Assembly (NCBI GenBank): GCA_945870085.1 | Contig: CAMBQX010000018.1 | Location: forward strand, 1-16,860 | Reading direction: 5' to 3' | Source of the DNA: Bifidobacterium breve | GTDB taxonomy: Bacteria; Actinomycetota; Actinomycetes; S36-B12 | Length of the DNA: 16,860 nt | Shown: positions 1-7,378 of the stretch, one piece after another | Layout of the letters: each line of letters starts with the position of its first letter | Numbering within the stretch: position 1 is the first letter of the stretch | Program-made: the position numbers and the translations under genes | The notes under the pieces: model-generated | The model's input: only the letters and a program-made list of their open reading frames with translations | The model's database searches: none | What the model was told of the DNA's origin: nothing

Positions 1-691
1 AGGTATCGCAGTCGGCGGGCCCGGTTGGTGAGGGGCGTTCGGTGACAATATTGTCGAGTAGGGCGTAGACATCACTTGGTACCCAGCCCAAGCGCAATGG
101 CACATGGGCGACGTGCATGCCCAGATCACCCATCACGCCAATCTCACCGCACGTGGCCTGTCTGCGTTTCCAGTTAATACCCTTATTGCGGTCAAGATCG
201 GATGAATGTGAGAAGCCACTGCGAACGTCCACGAGTTCACCCAAGGCACCTGATCGGGCGATCTCAAAACAGCGTTGCGCCCCCGGATAGAAGGGCAGCT
301 CACTTGAGACCCGAACGAAAGTAGAGGACTTAACAACCGCATCCGTAATTGCGATAGCGGCTGCCAGATCGATACCAAATGGTTTTTCGCCCAGGAAATC
401 TTTCCCCGACGCTGCGGCTGCTAAGTAAATTTCCTCGTGGAGATTATGTGGTACCGCGATATAGAGAACGTCAATATCGCGGTCATTAACTAATTCGTGC
501 CAGTCGGCGGTGAGTGTTGTCACGGTTGGGACCTGCTTGAACCAATTACGCGCGTCTTCGTTTAGGTCGGCAATGGCCACTACCTCCGGTTTGACCGGAT
601 GATCGACTAGATGTAGCCACCGGCCACAGACCGCTGCCAACTCGCGACCCATGAGGCCGCCGCCGATGATTCCGATCCGGACGGTTTCCAT
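1..691 (-). CDS. Gfo/Idh/MocA family NAD(P)-dependent oxidoreductase (C-terminus cut by window edge)
   Basis: About 230 residues are visible, starting at ATG 691; the frame stays open to the left edge, so roughly the last third is missing. The N-terminus is a Rossmann fold with the dinucleotide-binding glycines in IGIIGGGLMGRE (residues 6-17), then an acidic residue after strand 2 (AIADLNED). Further on, IAVPHNLH and GEKPFG (101-106) match the family; the lysine of the EKP motif (K103) is its usual catalytic residue. Such enzymes oxidise or reduce sugars, inositols and related polyols in the cytoplasm; substrate cannot be read from the fold. It lies 5 bp downstream of the aldolase gene and is probably cotranscribed with it. 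With the divergent FGGY kinase it suggests a sugar or polyol degradation route. Family call is secure, substrate unknown. Confidence 0.9.
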   Translation of the reverse strand, partial: METVRIGIIGGGLMGRELAAVCGRWLHLVDHPVKPEVVAIADLNEDARNWFKQVPTVTTLTADWHELVNDRDIDVLYIAVPHNLHEEIYLAAAASGKDFLGEKPFGIDLAAAIAITDAVVKSSTFVRVSSELPFYPGAQRCFEIARSGALGELVDVRSGFSHSSDLDRNKGINWKRRQATCGEIGVMGDLGMHVAHVPLRLGWVPSDVYALLDNIVTERPSPTGPADCDT

Positions 692-696
692 TGGTG

Positions 697-1536
697 TCAC
701 GAATTAGTGATAAGTCGCTCGGCCTGCTCCACGCCTGCTCCGTCGTGCAGCATCGCCATGATCGCACGGGTCATGCCGACTGGATCTTGATGCTGGATGA
801 TGTTGCGGCCGTAAACTACACCGGCTGCGCCAGCCTTCAGCATGGCGGCGGTTCGGGTTAGGAGCTCGCGGTCTGGGACTTTGCCCCCACCGCGCACCAG
901 CACGGGCACTCCGGTCGCGGTCTGAATGACGTCGCGGTATGCCTCCGGATCATCGGTCGGGTCGGCTTTGATGATGTCGGCGCCTAGTTCAACGGCCTGC
1001 CGTACCACCGGCAAAATTGTATTTACGTCGCCGTTGACGGTGTAGGCGCCTGACTTCGACTCCTTCATCGCAAGCGGCTCGACCATTAGGGGCATGCCAT
1101 AACGATCACAGTCGGCCCGCGCGAGCATCACATTCTGCAAACAAGCCTCACGTACTTCGGGGCGCCCGGGCAGATCGAAGAGATTAACTACCACACAGGC
1201 CGCATCAAGTTGCACCCCGCGAAGTGCGGGCTCGGGGATCATCAGGCTGTACATATAATCAGGTAGTGGGGTGCCGTATACGTTGGCGACATCGGTGCGC
1301 AGGACTAAGGCGGGGCGGTGGCGCCCCCCGAGGCGCTGGAGCAGCGGGGCCTGACCGACGGTCAACTGGATGGCATCGGGCTCGGCTGCCGCCAAGGTTT
1401 GCACGGCAGCTGCAAGATCCTCAATCCCGGTCAAGAAGCTGCGTTCGCCAAAGAATCCGTGGTCAACGGCAATGTCCAAGCAGCGTCCGGATTTTGGATT
1501 AAAGAGCCGGCGTAGCCGGAACTCATGGTTTGTCAT
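697..1536 (-). CDS. DhnA-type class I aldolase (FbaB/LsrF-like TIM barrel)
   Basis: 279 residues, the usual length for DhnA-family class I aldolases, which cleave phosphorylated sugars through a Schiff base. Visible marks are DIAVDHGFFG (21-30, with the family Asp-His-Gly), LTVGQ (58-62), the Schiff-base lysine in GADIIKADPT (K190), VPVLVRGGGK (210-219) and a phosphate-binding GVVYGRNIIQ near 239-248. The family also contains archaeal fructose-bisphosphate aldolase, LsrF of AI-2 catabolism and aminodideoxyheptulosonate synthase, so the exact substrate is open. ATG 1536 is preceded by a TAGGCT hexamer ending 6 nt upstream and no Shine-Dalgarno, suggesting a leaderless transcript. It heads an operon with the oxidoreductase (5 bp gap). 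The divergent FGGY kinase would plausibly supply its phosphorylated substrate. Confidence 0.85.
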   Translation of the reverse strand: MTNHEFRLRRLFNPKSGRCLDIAVDHGFFGERSFLTGIEDLAAAVQTLAAAEPDAIQLTVGQAPLLQRLGGRHRPALVLRTDVANVYGTPLPDYMYSLMIPEPALRGVQLDAACVVVNLFDLPGRPEVREACLQNVMLARADCDRYGMPLMVEPLAMKESKSGAYTVNGDVNTILPVVRQAVELGADIIKADPTDDPEAYRDVIQTATGVPVLVRGGGKVPDRELLTRTAAMLKAGAAGVVYGRNIIQHQDPVGMTRAIMAMLHDGAGVEQAERLITNS

Positions 1537-1542
1537 GGTTTG

Positions 1543-1548
1543 AGCCTA
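1543..1548 (-). promoter_or_regulatory. Putative -10 element (TAGGCT) of the aldolase gene, leaderless
   Basis: On the minus strand TAGGCT fits the actinobacterial TANNNT -10 consensus and ends 6 nt before ATG 1536. Transcription would start at or next to the A of ATG. I see no convincing -35. It shares two bases with a plus-strand TATCCT. Confidence 0.5.
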
Positions 1549-1552
1549 TCCT
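1547..1552 (+). promoter_or_regulatory. Putative -10 element (TATCCT) of the FGGY kinase gene
   Basis: TATCCT on the plus strand fits TANNNT. A start about 7 nt downstream (near 1559) would give a leader of about 45 nt carrying the GAGGGGAG ribosome-binding site. It overlaps the opposing -10 of the aldolase gene at 1547-1548, so the two divergent promoters may compete. It is the best of several weak candidates in this gap. Confidence 0.35.
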
Positions 1553-1590
1553 CAGGTGTATGGGAGAGGTTGCCCTGTTAGGTCCGCTAA

Positions 1591-1598
1591 GAGGGGAG
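1591..1598 (+). promoter_or_regulatory. Shine-Dalgarno site fixing the FGGY kinase start at 1604
   Basis: GAGGGGAG lies 5 nt before ATG 1604. The in-frame GTG at 1556 has no such site and would add 16 residues ahead of the conserved N-terminal strand, so 1604 is preferred. Confidence 0.65.
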
Positions 1599-1603
1599 CG
1601 CAG

Positions 1604-2956
1604 ATGGCACCGCCGCTGCTCGTGGGTTTGGATATGGGTACCACGCGGGTCAAGGCCGTTGCGGTTGATCTAGCGGGCCAGCAGGTAGCCGAGGCCGCCC
1701 TGCCAACCCCGTGGCGCCACCATGGCGCCGAAGCCGACCTTGACCCAATTGAATTAGCGGCCACTGCCACCGCGGTGCTCACGATGCTCAGCGCCGACCC
1801 AGGTTGGCCGGCCGGTGCCAAAGTCGCCGGTATTGGTGTTACCGGCATGGCCGAGACCGGAGTACTCCTTGACGCGGCCGGTCAAGTAGTAGCACCGGCG
1901 CTAGCTTGGCATGACCCACGCGGTGAAGTTGAATTCATTGAACAACACATCTCACGTTCGGAGTTTCATCGTCACGTCGGAATGCGGCTGAACTCGAAAC
2001 CTTCAGTCGCCAAGATCTTGTGGCTGCAGCGAAATATCCCGGGCGCCGAAAAAGCCGTGCGACACCTTTGTGTAGCCGAGTGGATCGTATTTCATTTTGG
2101 GGGTGAGCATGTTGGTGAATTGTCATTAACCTCACGTACCGGGCTTTTTGACATCGTAACCTGCCAGCCTTGGGAACAAACCCTGAAGTTAACAGGTGAC
2201 TTATTGCCGAGTCGCTTTGTTGTGGCGGGTGAGGACTGCGGAGTCGTTAGCGGCGATTTACCCGACGCTTATCTTGCCGCGACATTAACTGTTGCCGGCA
2301 TGGATCATCAGTCGGCGGCATTCGCTTCAGGGGCCGCAATTTCTGGTGCGCTTTTTAATTCTATGGGTACCGCAGAGGCGATTATGCGATTCGAGCCGGC
2401 ACCTATTTCTCGCGATCAGCTTGAACTACTTGTTGATCAAGATGCTGCGGTCTTGTGGGGAGTTATTCCAGATCATGTCTGCATACTGGGTGCTACCTTG
2501 GCCGGACTGTCATTGGAGCGGGTGCATGCACTACTTGGTATCAAAGATCGCGATCAATCACGGGAGTTGGCGAGGGCAGCACTAAATATTGATCGATCGA
2601 AGTCTGCACTGAAATTGGATCCGGCATCGCATCGCGGGCTTCGCCTCTCAGGTATCGATGACGATGCGTCACCGGCGCTAACTTGGCGGGTCGCCGTCGA
2701 GGATCTCCTTGAGCAGAGCGCCACCATGTTGAGCTTCGTCGAAAGTGTGGTGGGCCCGCGCACCTCGGCGGTTGTTGGTGGTGGCTGGATCCATGACATG
2801 ATGGTGGCTGACGTCAAAAAGAGGCAGCTTGGCGACTACCGAGTATGTGAGGTTAACGAACCAGGTGCGGTGGGTGCGGCTTTATTTGCGGGCATTGCCA
2901 CCGGTGTTGTCACTCGGCCCGGGCCATTTGAGCGGCCAACATGGCCACAGGCCTGA
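1604..2956 (+). CDS. FGGY-family carbohydrate kinase
   Basis: 450 residues from ATG 1604, a little short of the usual 480-520. FGGY kinases phosphorylate sugars and polyols with ATP in the cytoplasm. The N-terminal ATPase strand is LVGLDMGTTRVKAVAVD (6-22). Next come IGVTGMAETGVLLD (77-90), AWHDPRGE (101-108) and, opening the second domain, VAGMDHQSAAFASGA (230-244), in which D234 is the expected catalytic base. NSMGTAEAI (252-260) and VVGGGWIHDMMVAD (390-403) complete the nucleotide site. The kinase diverges from the aldolase-oxidoreductase operon, so it probably phosphorylates the substrate or an intermediate of that pathway. Relatives include xylulokinase, glycerol kinase and the AI-2 kinase LsrK; I cannot pick one. 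The next gene starts 12 bp on and may be cotranscribed. Confidence 0.88.
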   Translation: MAPPLLVGLDMGTTRVKAVAVDLAGQQVAEAALPTPWRHHGAEADLDPIELAATATAVLTMLSADPGWPAGAKVAGIGVTGMAETGVLLDAAGQVVAPALAWHDPRGEVEFIEQHISRSEFHRHVGMRLNSKPSVAKILWLQRNIPGAEKAVRHLCVAEWIVFHFGGEHVGELSLTSRTGLFDIVTCQPWEQTLKLTGDLLPSRFVVAGEDCGVVSGDLPDAYLAATLTVAGMDHQSAAFASGAAISGALFNSMGTAEAIMRFEPAPISRDQLELLVDQDAAVLWGVIPDHVCILGATLAGLSLERVHALLGIKDRDQSRELARAALNIDRSKSALKLDPASHRGLRLSGIDDDASPALTWRVAVEDLLEQSATMLSFVESVVGPRTSAVVGGGWIHDMMVADVKKRQLGDYRVCEVNEPGAVGAALFAGIATGVVTRPGPFERPTWPQA

Positions 2957-2968
2957 TGAGGTACACCG

Positions 2969-3496
2969 GTGGCTGAACGCGACACCGCACGTGCCTTGGT
3001 TTATGCCGCCGAAGATCAATGGTCGGCGGCTCTGGATCGTGGTGGGGCGATAGATTTCTTCGGGTCGAAATTAACTTTGCCTCAGCAGAGGCAATTCGAA
3101 ACCATCGATGATATGCAAAGTTATTGCGATGGTGTTACGGCAAATGAACGCGTCATGCGTAGGTATCCGCGTGCAGGATCAGCTGTCGTGCGAGCCCGGG
3201 CCGGGCAGCGAAGTGCGCACTACGAGTCGGTTGGTCACACAATCGCGATCCCACTTTCAGGTACCGCCGGTGAGCCTAGTTGGGCCTGCTGTGAGGCGGT
3301 ATTGCTGCACGAGCTGAACCACCACCTACTTTTTTCAGCGGCTGATCCCGCAGCCGTTGCTGTCGCAATCCATGGCTCTGCTTTTACTACCAGCATGTGC
3401 TGGTTGGTGTGCGAAGTCTTGGGATCCGAAGCTGCACTGGTGCTGCATGGTGCATTTCAAGGTGCCGGAGTAACCGTGGGCGCATATGTCGATTGA
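2969..3496 (+). CDS. TIGR04338-like zinc metallohydrolase
   Basis: 175 residues from GTG 2969, with GATGAGG (2955-2961) 7 nt upstream; the first residues (AERDTARALVYAAEDQW) suit a cytoplasmic N-terminus and there is no signal peptide. The key motif is HELNHH (H114-H119), a zincin-type HExxH, followed by HGSAF (H135), a likely third zinc ligand spaced as in SprT-like metalloproteins. From memory this matches the actinobacterial metallohydrolase family TIGR04338. The substrate of that family is not known to me. The stop codon overlaps the start of the DUF2786 gene by 11 bases, so the two are translationally coupled. Alternative: a remote SprT-like protease. Confidence 0.72.
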   Translation: MAERDTARALVYAAEDQWSAALDRGGAIDFFGSKLTLPQQRQFETIDDMQSYCDGVTANERVMRRYPRAGSAVVRARAGQRSAHYESVGHTIAIPLSGTAGEPSWACCEAVLLHELNHHLLFSAADPAAVAVAIHGSAFTTSMCWLVCEVLGSEAALVLHGAFQGAGVTVGAYVD

Positions 3497-4292
3497 GCGC
3501 ATTAGCGCGCTACTTGCTAAAGCTGAACGCACCGACAATGCGGCAGAGGCGGATGCTTATTTAATGAAGGCCCAGGCACTCGCCACCGCCGCAAGTGTTG
3601 ATCTCGCTTTTGCTAGGGCGCACACCGCGAAAATTGAAATGCGCCAAAGCCCGGAAATTCGCACAGTTACCATCGGCGAAAAAGGCAAGAGAGCCAACCA
3701 ACACCTGATCTCACTTTTTATTGCGGTGGCGCACTCAAATGACGCCCACGTCGATATTGCGAGTAACTCAACTTATGTAATGTCATACGGGATGCCGGGC
3801 GATCTTGATGCGATTGAGGCGCTCTTCGCTTCACTTGCAGTTCAAATGACCCAGTCGGCACAAAATTGGCTCGCCTTAGGCCTATGGCGAACGGAGACGT
3901 ATGTGGCCTGGAAGAAATCCGCTGGGAGTTGGTCTCGTTCGACGAGGCCGCATACTGCTCAGACGGCACGGGTCAGTTTCTACCGCTCCTATATTGCGCG
4001 AGTAGAGGAGCGCCTGCAGGGTGCTCGTGATCAGACACGCGATCAAGTGCTCGCCGAACATGGCAAAGGTCGAGCCGGTAGAAAGGCGGGTGAATTGGTG
4101 CTGCGGGGGAAGGCCACTGAGATAAGTGACTTCCATCGCGCCAATACCTCAGCCAGAGGGGCCTGGGGCGGCTACTCAGGTGCGGTTCGCACCGATAAGG
4201 GGTCAGCCGGGGCTGCTGGCCGGCACTCTGCGTCAAATGCCCACCTAGCGTCCCAGCTTGCGCTACCGGCTAAGCGGGTGCTGGAAGGATGA
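3486..4292 (+). CDS. DUF2786 domain-containing protein
   Basis: 268 residues. The N-terminal 45 residues (ISALLAKAERTDNAAEADAY and onward to about 45) match DUF2786, a short helical domain with a conserved EA..(A/Y).(M)KAQ pattern. The remainder (about 60-268) is not a domain I recognise; it is polar, with an Arg/Lys-rich stretch near 205-215 suggestive of nucleic-acid or protein contact, and no membrane segment or signal peptide. ATG 3486 overlaps the end of the metallohydrolase gene by 11 bases and the stop overlaps ATG 4289. The tight pairing suggests the two proteins act together, for instance as enzyme and partner. Function is not established. Confidence 0.75.
   Translation: MSIERISALLAKAERTDNAAEADAYLMKAQALATAASVDLAFARAHTAKIEMRQSPEIRTVTIGEKGKRANQHLISLFIAVAHSNDAHVDIASNSTYVMSYGMPGDLDAIEALFASLAVQMTQSAQNWLALGLWRTETYVAWKKSAGSWSRSTRPHTAQTARVSFYRSYIARVEERLQGARDQTRDQVLAEHGKGRAGRKAGELVLRGKATEISDFHRANTSARGAWGGYSGAVRTDKGSAGAAGRHSASNAHLASQLALPAKRVLEG
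4283..4289 (+). promoter_or_regulatory. Shine-Dalgarno site fixing the threonine dehydratase start at 4298
   Basis: GGAAGGA lies 8 nt before ATG 4298. The upstream in-frame ATG at 4289 begins inside this site and so cannot use it; 4298 is preferred. Confidence 0.7.
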
Positions 4293-4297
4293 AGCCC

Positions 4298-5515
4298 ATG
4301 GGCGATAACGAACTTCCACAGTTTGCCGACATAGAGCAGGCGGCTGTGCGCCTTCGAGGGGTGGTGCGGGAGCTGCCGTTGGCCGGCGCCAGGTGGTTAG
4401 AAGATCTGGTGGGTGGTCCGGTGATGTTGGTCACCGAGAACTTGCAGCGCGCTGGGTCATTTAAGATCCGCGGCGCTTACAACCAGATTGCCCAACTCGC
4501 TGAATCCGAGCGAGCGCGTGGGGTTGTTGCCGCCAGCGCCGGTAACCACGCCCAAGGAGTAGCCGTCGCCGGTCAACTACTTGGCGTCAAAGTCACGGTC
4601 TTCATGCCAGACGGAGCCACAATTCCAAAAATTGAAGCCACCAAAGGTTACGGTGCTGATGTCTACTTCGCCGGTCCGACAATCGATACCGCACTTGAGG
4701 CGGCACGCGAATTCAGCGAACGCACCGGCGCCGTACTTATCCACCCTTTCGATCACGCTGATGTGGTTGCCGGCCAAGGCACTCTCGGGCTGGAAATTCT
4801 CGAGAAGCTGCCCGATGTGAAAACAGTTGTCGTCTGCACGGGCGGCGGTGGCCTACTCGCGGGGGTGGCGCTAGCAATCAAGTCGGTGCGGCCTGAGGTT
4901 CGGGTCATTGGAGTACAAGCGGAGAAAGGGGCTGCTTATCCAGCCTCACTCAAAGCGGGCGCACCCATTGCATTAACCACGATGAACACCATGGCAGATG
5001 GCATCGCTGTTAGTCGACCAGGTGCGGTGCCATTTGCGATCATTTCGAATCTTGTTGACGATATCGTCACAGTGTCAGAGAGTGAGATCGCTCGAGCAGT
5101 TCTGCTGCTGCTCGAGCGGGCGAAATTACTTGTTGAACCCGCAGGTGCAGCGGCAACTGCAGCTGTACTTGCGCGCCCGCAGGATTTCGAACCCCCTGTT
5201 GCCGTGGTAATTAGTGGCGGAAATGTCGACTCGCTGCTGCTCATGCGCATCATCAGGTTTGGCATGGCGGCTGCGGGTCGCTTCTTGACGGTTCGAGTGA
5301 GGGTACTTGATAAACCAGGTTCACTAGCGCAATTACTGGAGGCCGTGCGCAAGTCGAATTCCAATGTAGTCGAGATTGAGCATAATCGATTTGACCCCGG
5401 GTTGTCAGTTGACGAAGTCGACATCGTGGTTCAAGTTGAGACCCGGGGCCCTGAACACCGCGACGAGTTACTTCGCCAATTGGCCGAAGCCGGTTATGAA
5501 ATTCTCGACCGGTAG
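4298..5515 (+). CDS. ilvA: Threonine dehydratase (ammonia-lyase) with C-terminal ACT domain
   Basis: 405 residues from ATG 4298. This PLP enzyme deaminates L-threonine to 2-oxobutanoate, the first committed step to isoleucine, or serves threonine catabolism in the TdcB-like form. The PLP lysine is K56 in SFKIRGAYNQ (54-63). AASAGNHAQG (78-87) is the substrate loop and TGGGGLLAG (181-189) binds the PLP phosphate. The fold-type II core ends near 320. The last 75 residues (about 328-402, with RVRVLDKPGSLAQLL) form one ACT domain, the site of allosteric control in this family. One ACT domain fits the shorter actinobacterial and TdcB-like enzymes rather than the roughly 510-residue E. coli IlvA with two. 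It follows the DUF2786 gene with a short overlap. Its TAG stop lies in the likely promoter of the exporter genes. Confidence 0.93.
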   Translation: MGDNELPQFADIEQAAVRLRGVVRELPLAGARWLEDLVGGPVMLVTENLQRAGSFKIRGAYNQIAQLAESERARGVVAASAGNHAQGVAVAGQLLGVKVTVFMPDGATIPKIEATKGYGADVYFAGPTIDTALEAAREFSERTGAVLIHPFDHADVVAGQGTLGLEILEKLPDVKTVVVCTGGGGLLAGVALAIKSVRPEVRVIGVQAEKGAAYPASLKAGAPIALTTMNTMADGIAVSRPGAVPFAIISNLVDDIVTVSESEIARAVLLLLERAKLLVEPAGAAATAAVLARPQDFEPPVAVVISGGNVDSLLLMRIIRFGMAAAGRFLTVRVRVLDKPGSLAQLLEAVRKSNSNVVEIEHNRFDPGLSVDEVDIVVQVETRGPEHRDELLRQLAEAGYEILDR

Positions 5516-5518
5516 GCT
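5513..5518 (+). promoter_or_regulatory. Putative -10 element (TAGGCT) of the DrrA-type ABC gene, leaderless
   Basis: TAGGCT ends 7 nt before ATG 5526, the leaderless arrangement. Its first three bases are the TAG stop codon of the threonine dehydratase gene. The same hexamer precedes the aldolase gene. No clear -35 and no Shine-Dalgarno are visible. Confidence 0.5.
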
Positions 5519-5525
5519 CAGAAAT

Positions 5526-6518
5526 ATGTCAGACAAACCAGCGGTTTATGCCGAGGGCATCACTCGCACCTTCGGTGATGTTAAAGCCCTTGACGGCATG
5601 GATCTTGTCGTGCAAAGGGGTCAGGTAGTTGGCCTTTTGGGCCCCAATGGCGCGGGCAAAACCACCATGGTGCGCATTTTGAGCACTCTGTTGAGACCAA
5701 CAGGTGGCCACGCTGAAGTCGCTGGCTTTGATGTTGTTAAGGAAGCTAATCAGGTTCGGCGGATGATCGGTCTGACGGGCCAGTTCGCGGCGGTTGATGA
5801 GTACTTAACCGGACGCGAAAACTTGCGAATGTTCGGTGACCTTTTCCATCTAACTCCGGCCTATGTCAAAGCTCGATCCGAGGAGTTGCTTACCTCATTT
5901 GATCTTGATGACGCTGCGGATCGACCAGTGCGTACCTACTCAGGTGGCATGCGCCGGCGACTTGACCTCGCGGCTAGTTTGATCGCCCGGCCGGAGATCT
6001 TGTTCCTGGATGAGCCGACAACGGGGCTAGATCCGCGCTCTCGACTCGGCATGTGGCAGGTAATCAACGATTTGGTGGCCGATGGCACCACCGTGCTGTT
6101 GACAACTCAGTACCTGGAAGAAGCCGATCAATTAGCGCAAAACATTGTGGTAATTGACCACGGACACGTGATCGCGCACGGCACCGCTGAGCAACTCAAA
6201 GATCAAATAGGCGGTGACCGCATTGAGGTAACCGTCCATGACGATGCCACTGCCGAGCGCGCCGCACGCGCTATGGAGTCGGTTATCTCAGGTCACCCGT
6301 TAATTGAGGGCAATAAGATTTCAGCACCGGTAAGTGGCGGTTCAATGGTTTTAGTTGGGGCGATTAGAGCACTCGACCTTGCGAAAATTGAAATTACCGA
6401 CATCATGTTGCGCCGACCAACCCTTGACGACGTCTTCATGTCATTGACCGGCCATCTGGCCGAGGATGAAACCCAACGCCCTGAACCAACTCGTCGAAGA
6501 GGAGTGCGTAGGCGATGA
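5526..6518 (+). CDS. DrrA-type ABC transporter ATP-binding protein
   Basis: 330 residues from ATG 5526 (MSDKPAVYAEGITRTFGDVK). An in-frame start at 5376 would add 50 residues lying antiparallel in function to the dehydratase reading frame and is rejected. Walker A is GPNGAGKT (39-46), the signature YSGGMRRRLDLA (138-149), Walker B ILFLDEPTTGLDP (158-170), and the switch region TTQYLEEADQL follows. The C-terminal 90 residues, ending in RRPTLDDVFMSLTGH, are the extension typical of daunorubicin-resistance (DrrA) exporter ATPases. Two copies would power export of a drug, lipid or polyketide by the permease encoded next (4-base ATGA overlap). The substrate cannot be inferred; no biosynthetic cluster is nearby. 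Confidence 0.92.
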   Translation: MSDKPAVYAEGITRTFGDVKALDGMDLVVQRGQVVGLLGPNGAGKTTMVRILSTLLRPTGGHAEVAGFDVVKEANQVRRMIGLTGQFAAVDEYLTGRENLRMFGDLFHLTPAYVKARSEELLTSFDLDDAADRPVRTYSGGMRRRLDLAASLIARPEILFLDEPTTGLDPRSRLGMWQVINDLVADGTTVLLTTQYLEEADQLAQNIVVIDHGHVIAHGTAEQLKDQIGGDRIEVTVHDDATAERAARAMESVISGHPLIEGNKISAPVSGGSMVLVGAIRALDLAKIEITDIMLRRPTLDDVFMSLTGHLAEDETQRPEPTRRRGVRRR

Positions 6519-7378
6519 GTGCAATTACGGTAGGTCGCCCGGTCGCATTGCGGCGACCGATTTACGGTTGGGCATTGCACGACGGGTTCGTAGTAGCGCG
6601 CCGTAACCTCATTCAGACCCTTCGAGTGCCTGAGTTGCTCTTCTTTTCACTGGTGCAGCCCGTTATCTTCGTGCTGCTCTTCGCGTATGTCTTTGGGGGT
6701 GCAATTCCCATCCCCGGTGACGGCGCGAGCCCGGCTGATGCGGCAAATGCATACCGCCAATACTTGATGCCGGGTATTTTCGGCCAGACGGTTGCTTTCG
6801 CGGCTGCAGCGAGCACGGTGGGCCTTGCCGAAGACATGAGCCGGGGCATCATTGATCGCTTTCGCGCCTTGCCGATGTCGCCATCAGCGGTGCTTTTAGG
6901 GCGTACGTTCGCAGACGCAGTCCGGCAAATTCTGGTGCTAGCGGTATTAAGCATCACCGGGTTACTCGTTGGCTGGCGGATAAATAATGGCTTATTCAGC
7001 GCACTCCTGGCCTACGCCCTGTTGCTGTTTTTTGCCTACACCGTTGCGTGGGTTGGTGCTTGGATCGGGTTGAGTGTGCCTAACCCCGAGACAGCAAATA
7101 CCGCAGGATTGGCGTGGTTGTTTCCGTTGACCTTCCTGTCTAATGCGTTTGTGCCGATTTCCTCAATGCCAGATTGGCTTCAGCCAATAGCCGCCTATAA
7201 CCCGATATCTACATTGGTGCTGGCCACGCGTGAACTATTCGGTAACCCGACGGGTATCCAACCGCACTACTGGTCACTTGACCATGCGGTGCTGTACACC
7301 CTGATTTCCTGCGCGGTCCTAATCGGAATCTTCGCACCCTTGGCGGTACGCAAGTACCGCAACGCGACTTCGCGCTAG
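6515..7378 (+). CDS. DrrB-type ABC-2 transporter permease
   Basis: 287 residues, partner of the preceding ATPase, whose stop it overlaps by ATGA. The cytoplasmic N-terminus (about 1-40) is followed by roughly six hydrophobic segments: LLFFSLVQPVIFVLLFAYVF region (42-62), MPGIFGQTVAFAAAASTVGL (91-110), LVLAVLSITGLLVGW, SALLAYALLLFFAYTVAWVG, TAGLAWLFPLTFLSNAF and the C-terminal VLYTLISCAVLIGIFAPLAV. The segments and the loop PISSMPDWLQPIAAYNPIS are characteristic of ABC-2 permeases of the DrrB type. It forms the membrane channel of the exporter in the cytoplasmic membrane. Its TAG stop shares the palindrome CTAG with the stop of the convergent greA gene, so no room for a separate terminator exists between them. 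Confidence 0.9.
   Translation: MSAITVGRPVALRRPIYGWALHDGFVVARRNLIQTLRVPELLFFSLVQPVIFVLLFAYVFGGAIPIPGDGASPADAANAYRQYLMPGIFGQTVAFAAAASTVGLAEDMSRGIIDRFRALPMSPSAVLLGRTFADAVRQILVLAVLSITGLLVGWRINNGLFSALLAYALLLFFAYTVAWVGAWIGLSVPNPETANTAGLAWLFPLTFLSNAFVPISSMPDWLQPIAAYNPISTLVLATRELFGNPTGIQPHYWSLDHAVLYTLISCAVLIGIFAPLAVRKYRNATSR

Noticed and set aside
1..2956. Reading the sugar module as an AI-2 (Lsr) system because of LsrF-like aldolase and FGGY kinase
   Set aside because: No LsrB, LsrACD, LsrR or LsrG is visible, and an oxidoreductase of Gfo/Idh type is not part of that system.
4936..5424. Minus-strand open frame of 162 codons opposite threonine dehydratase
   Set aside because: Low-complexity Ser/Thr/Ala composition typical of an antisense shadow.
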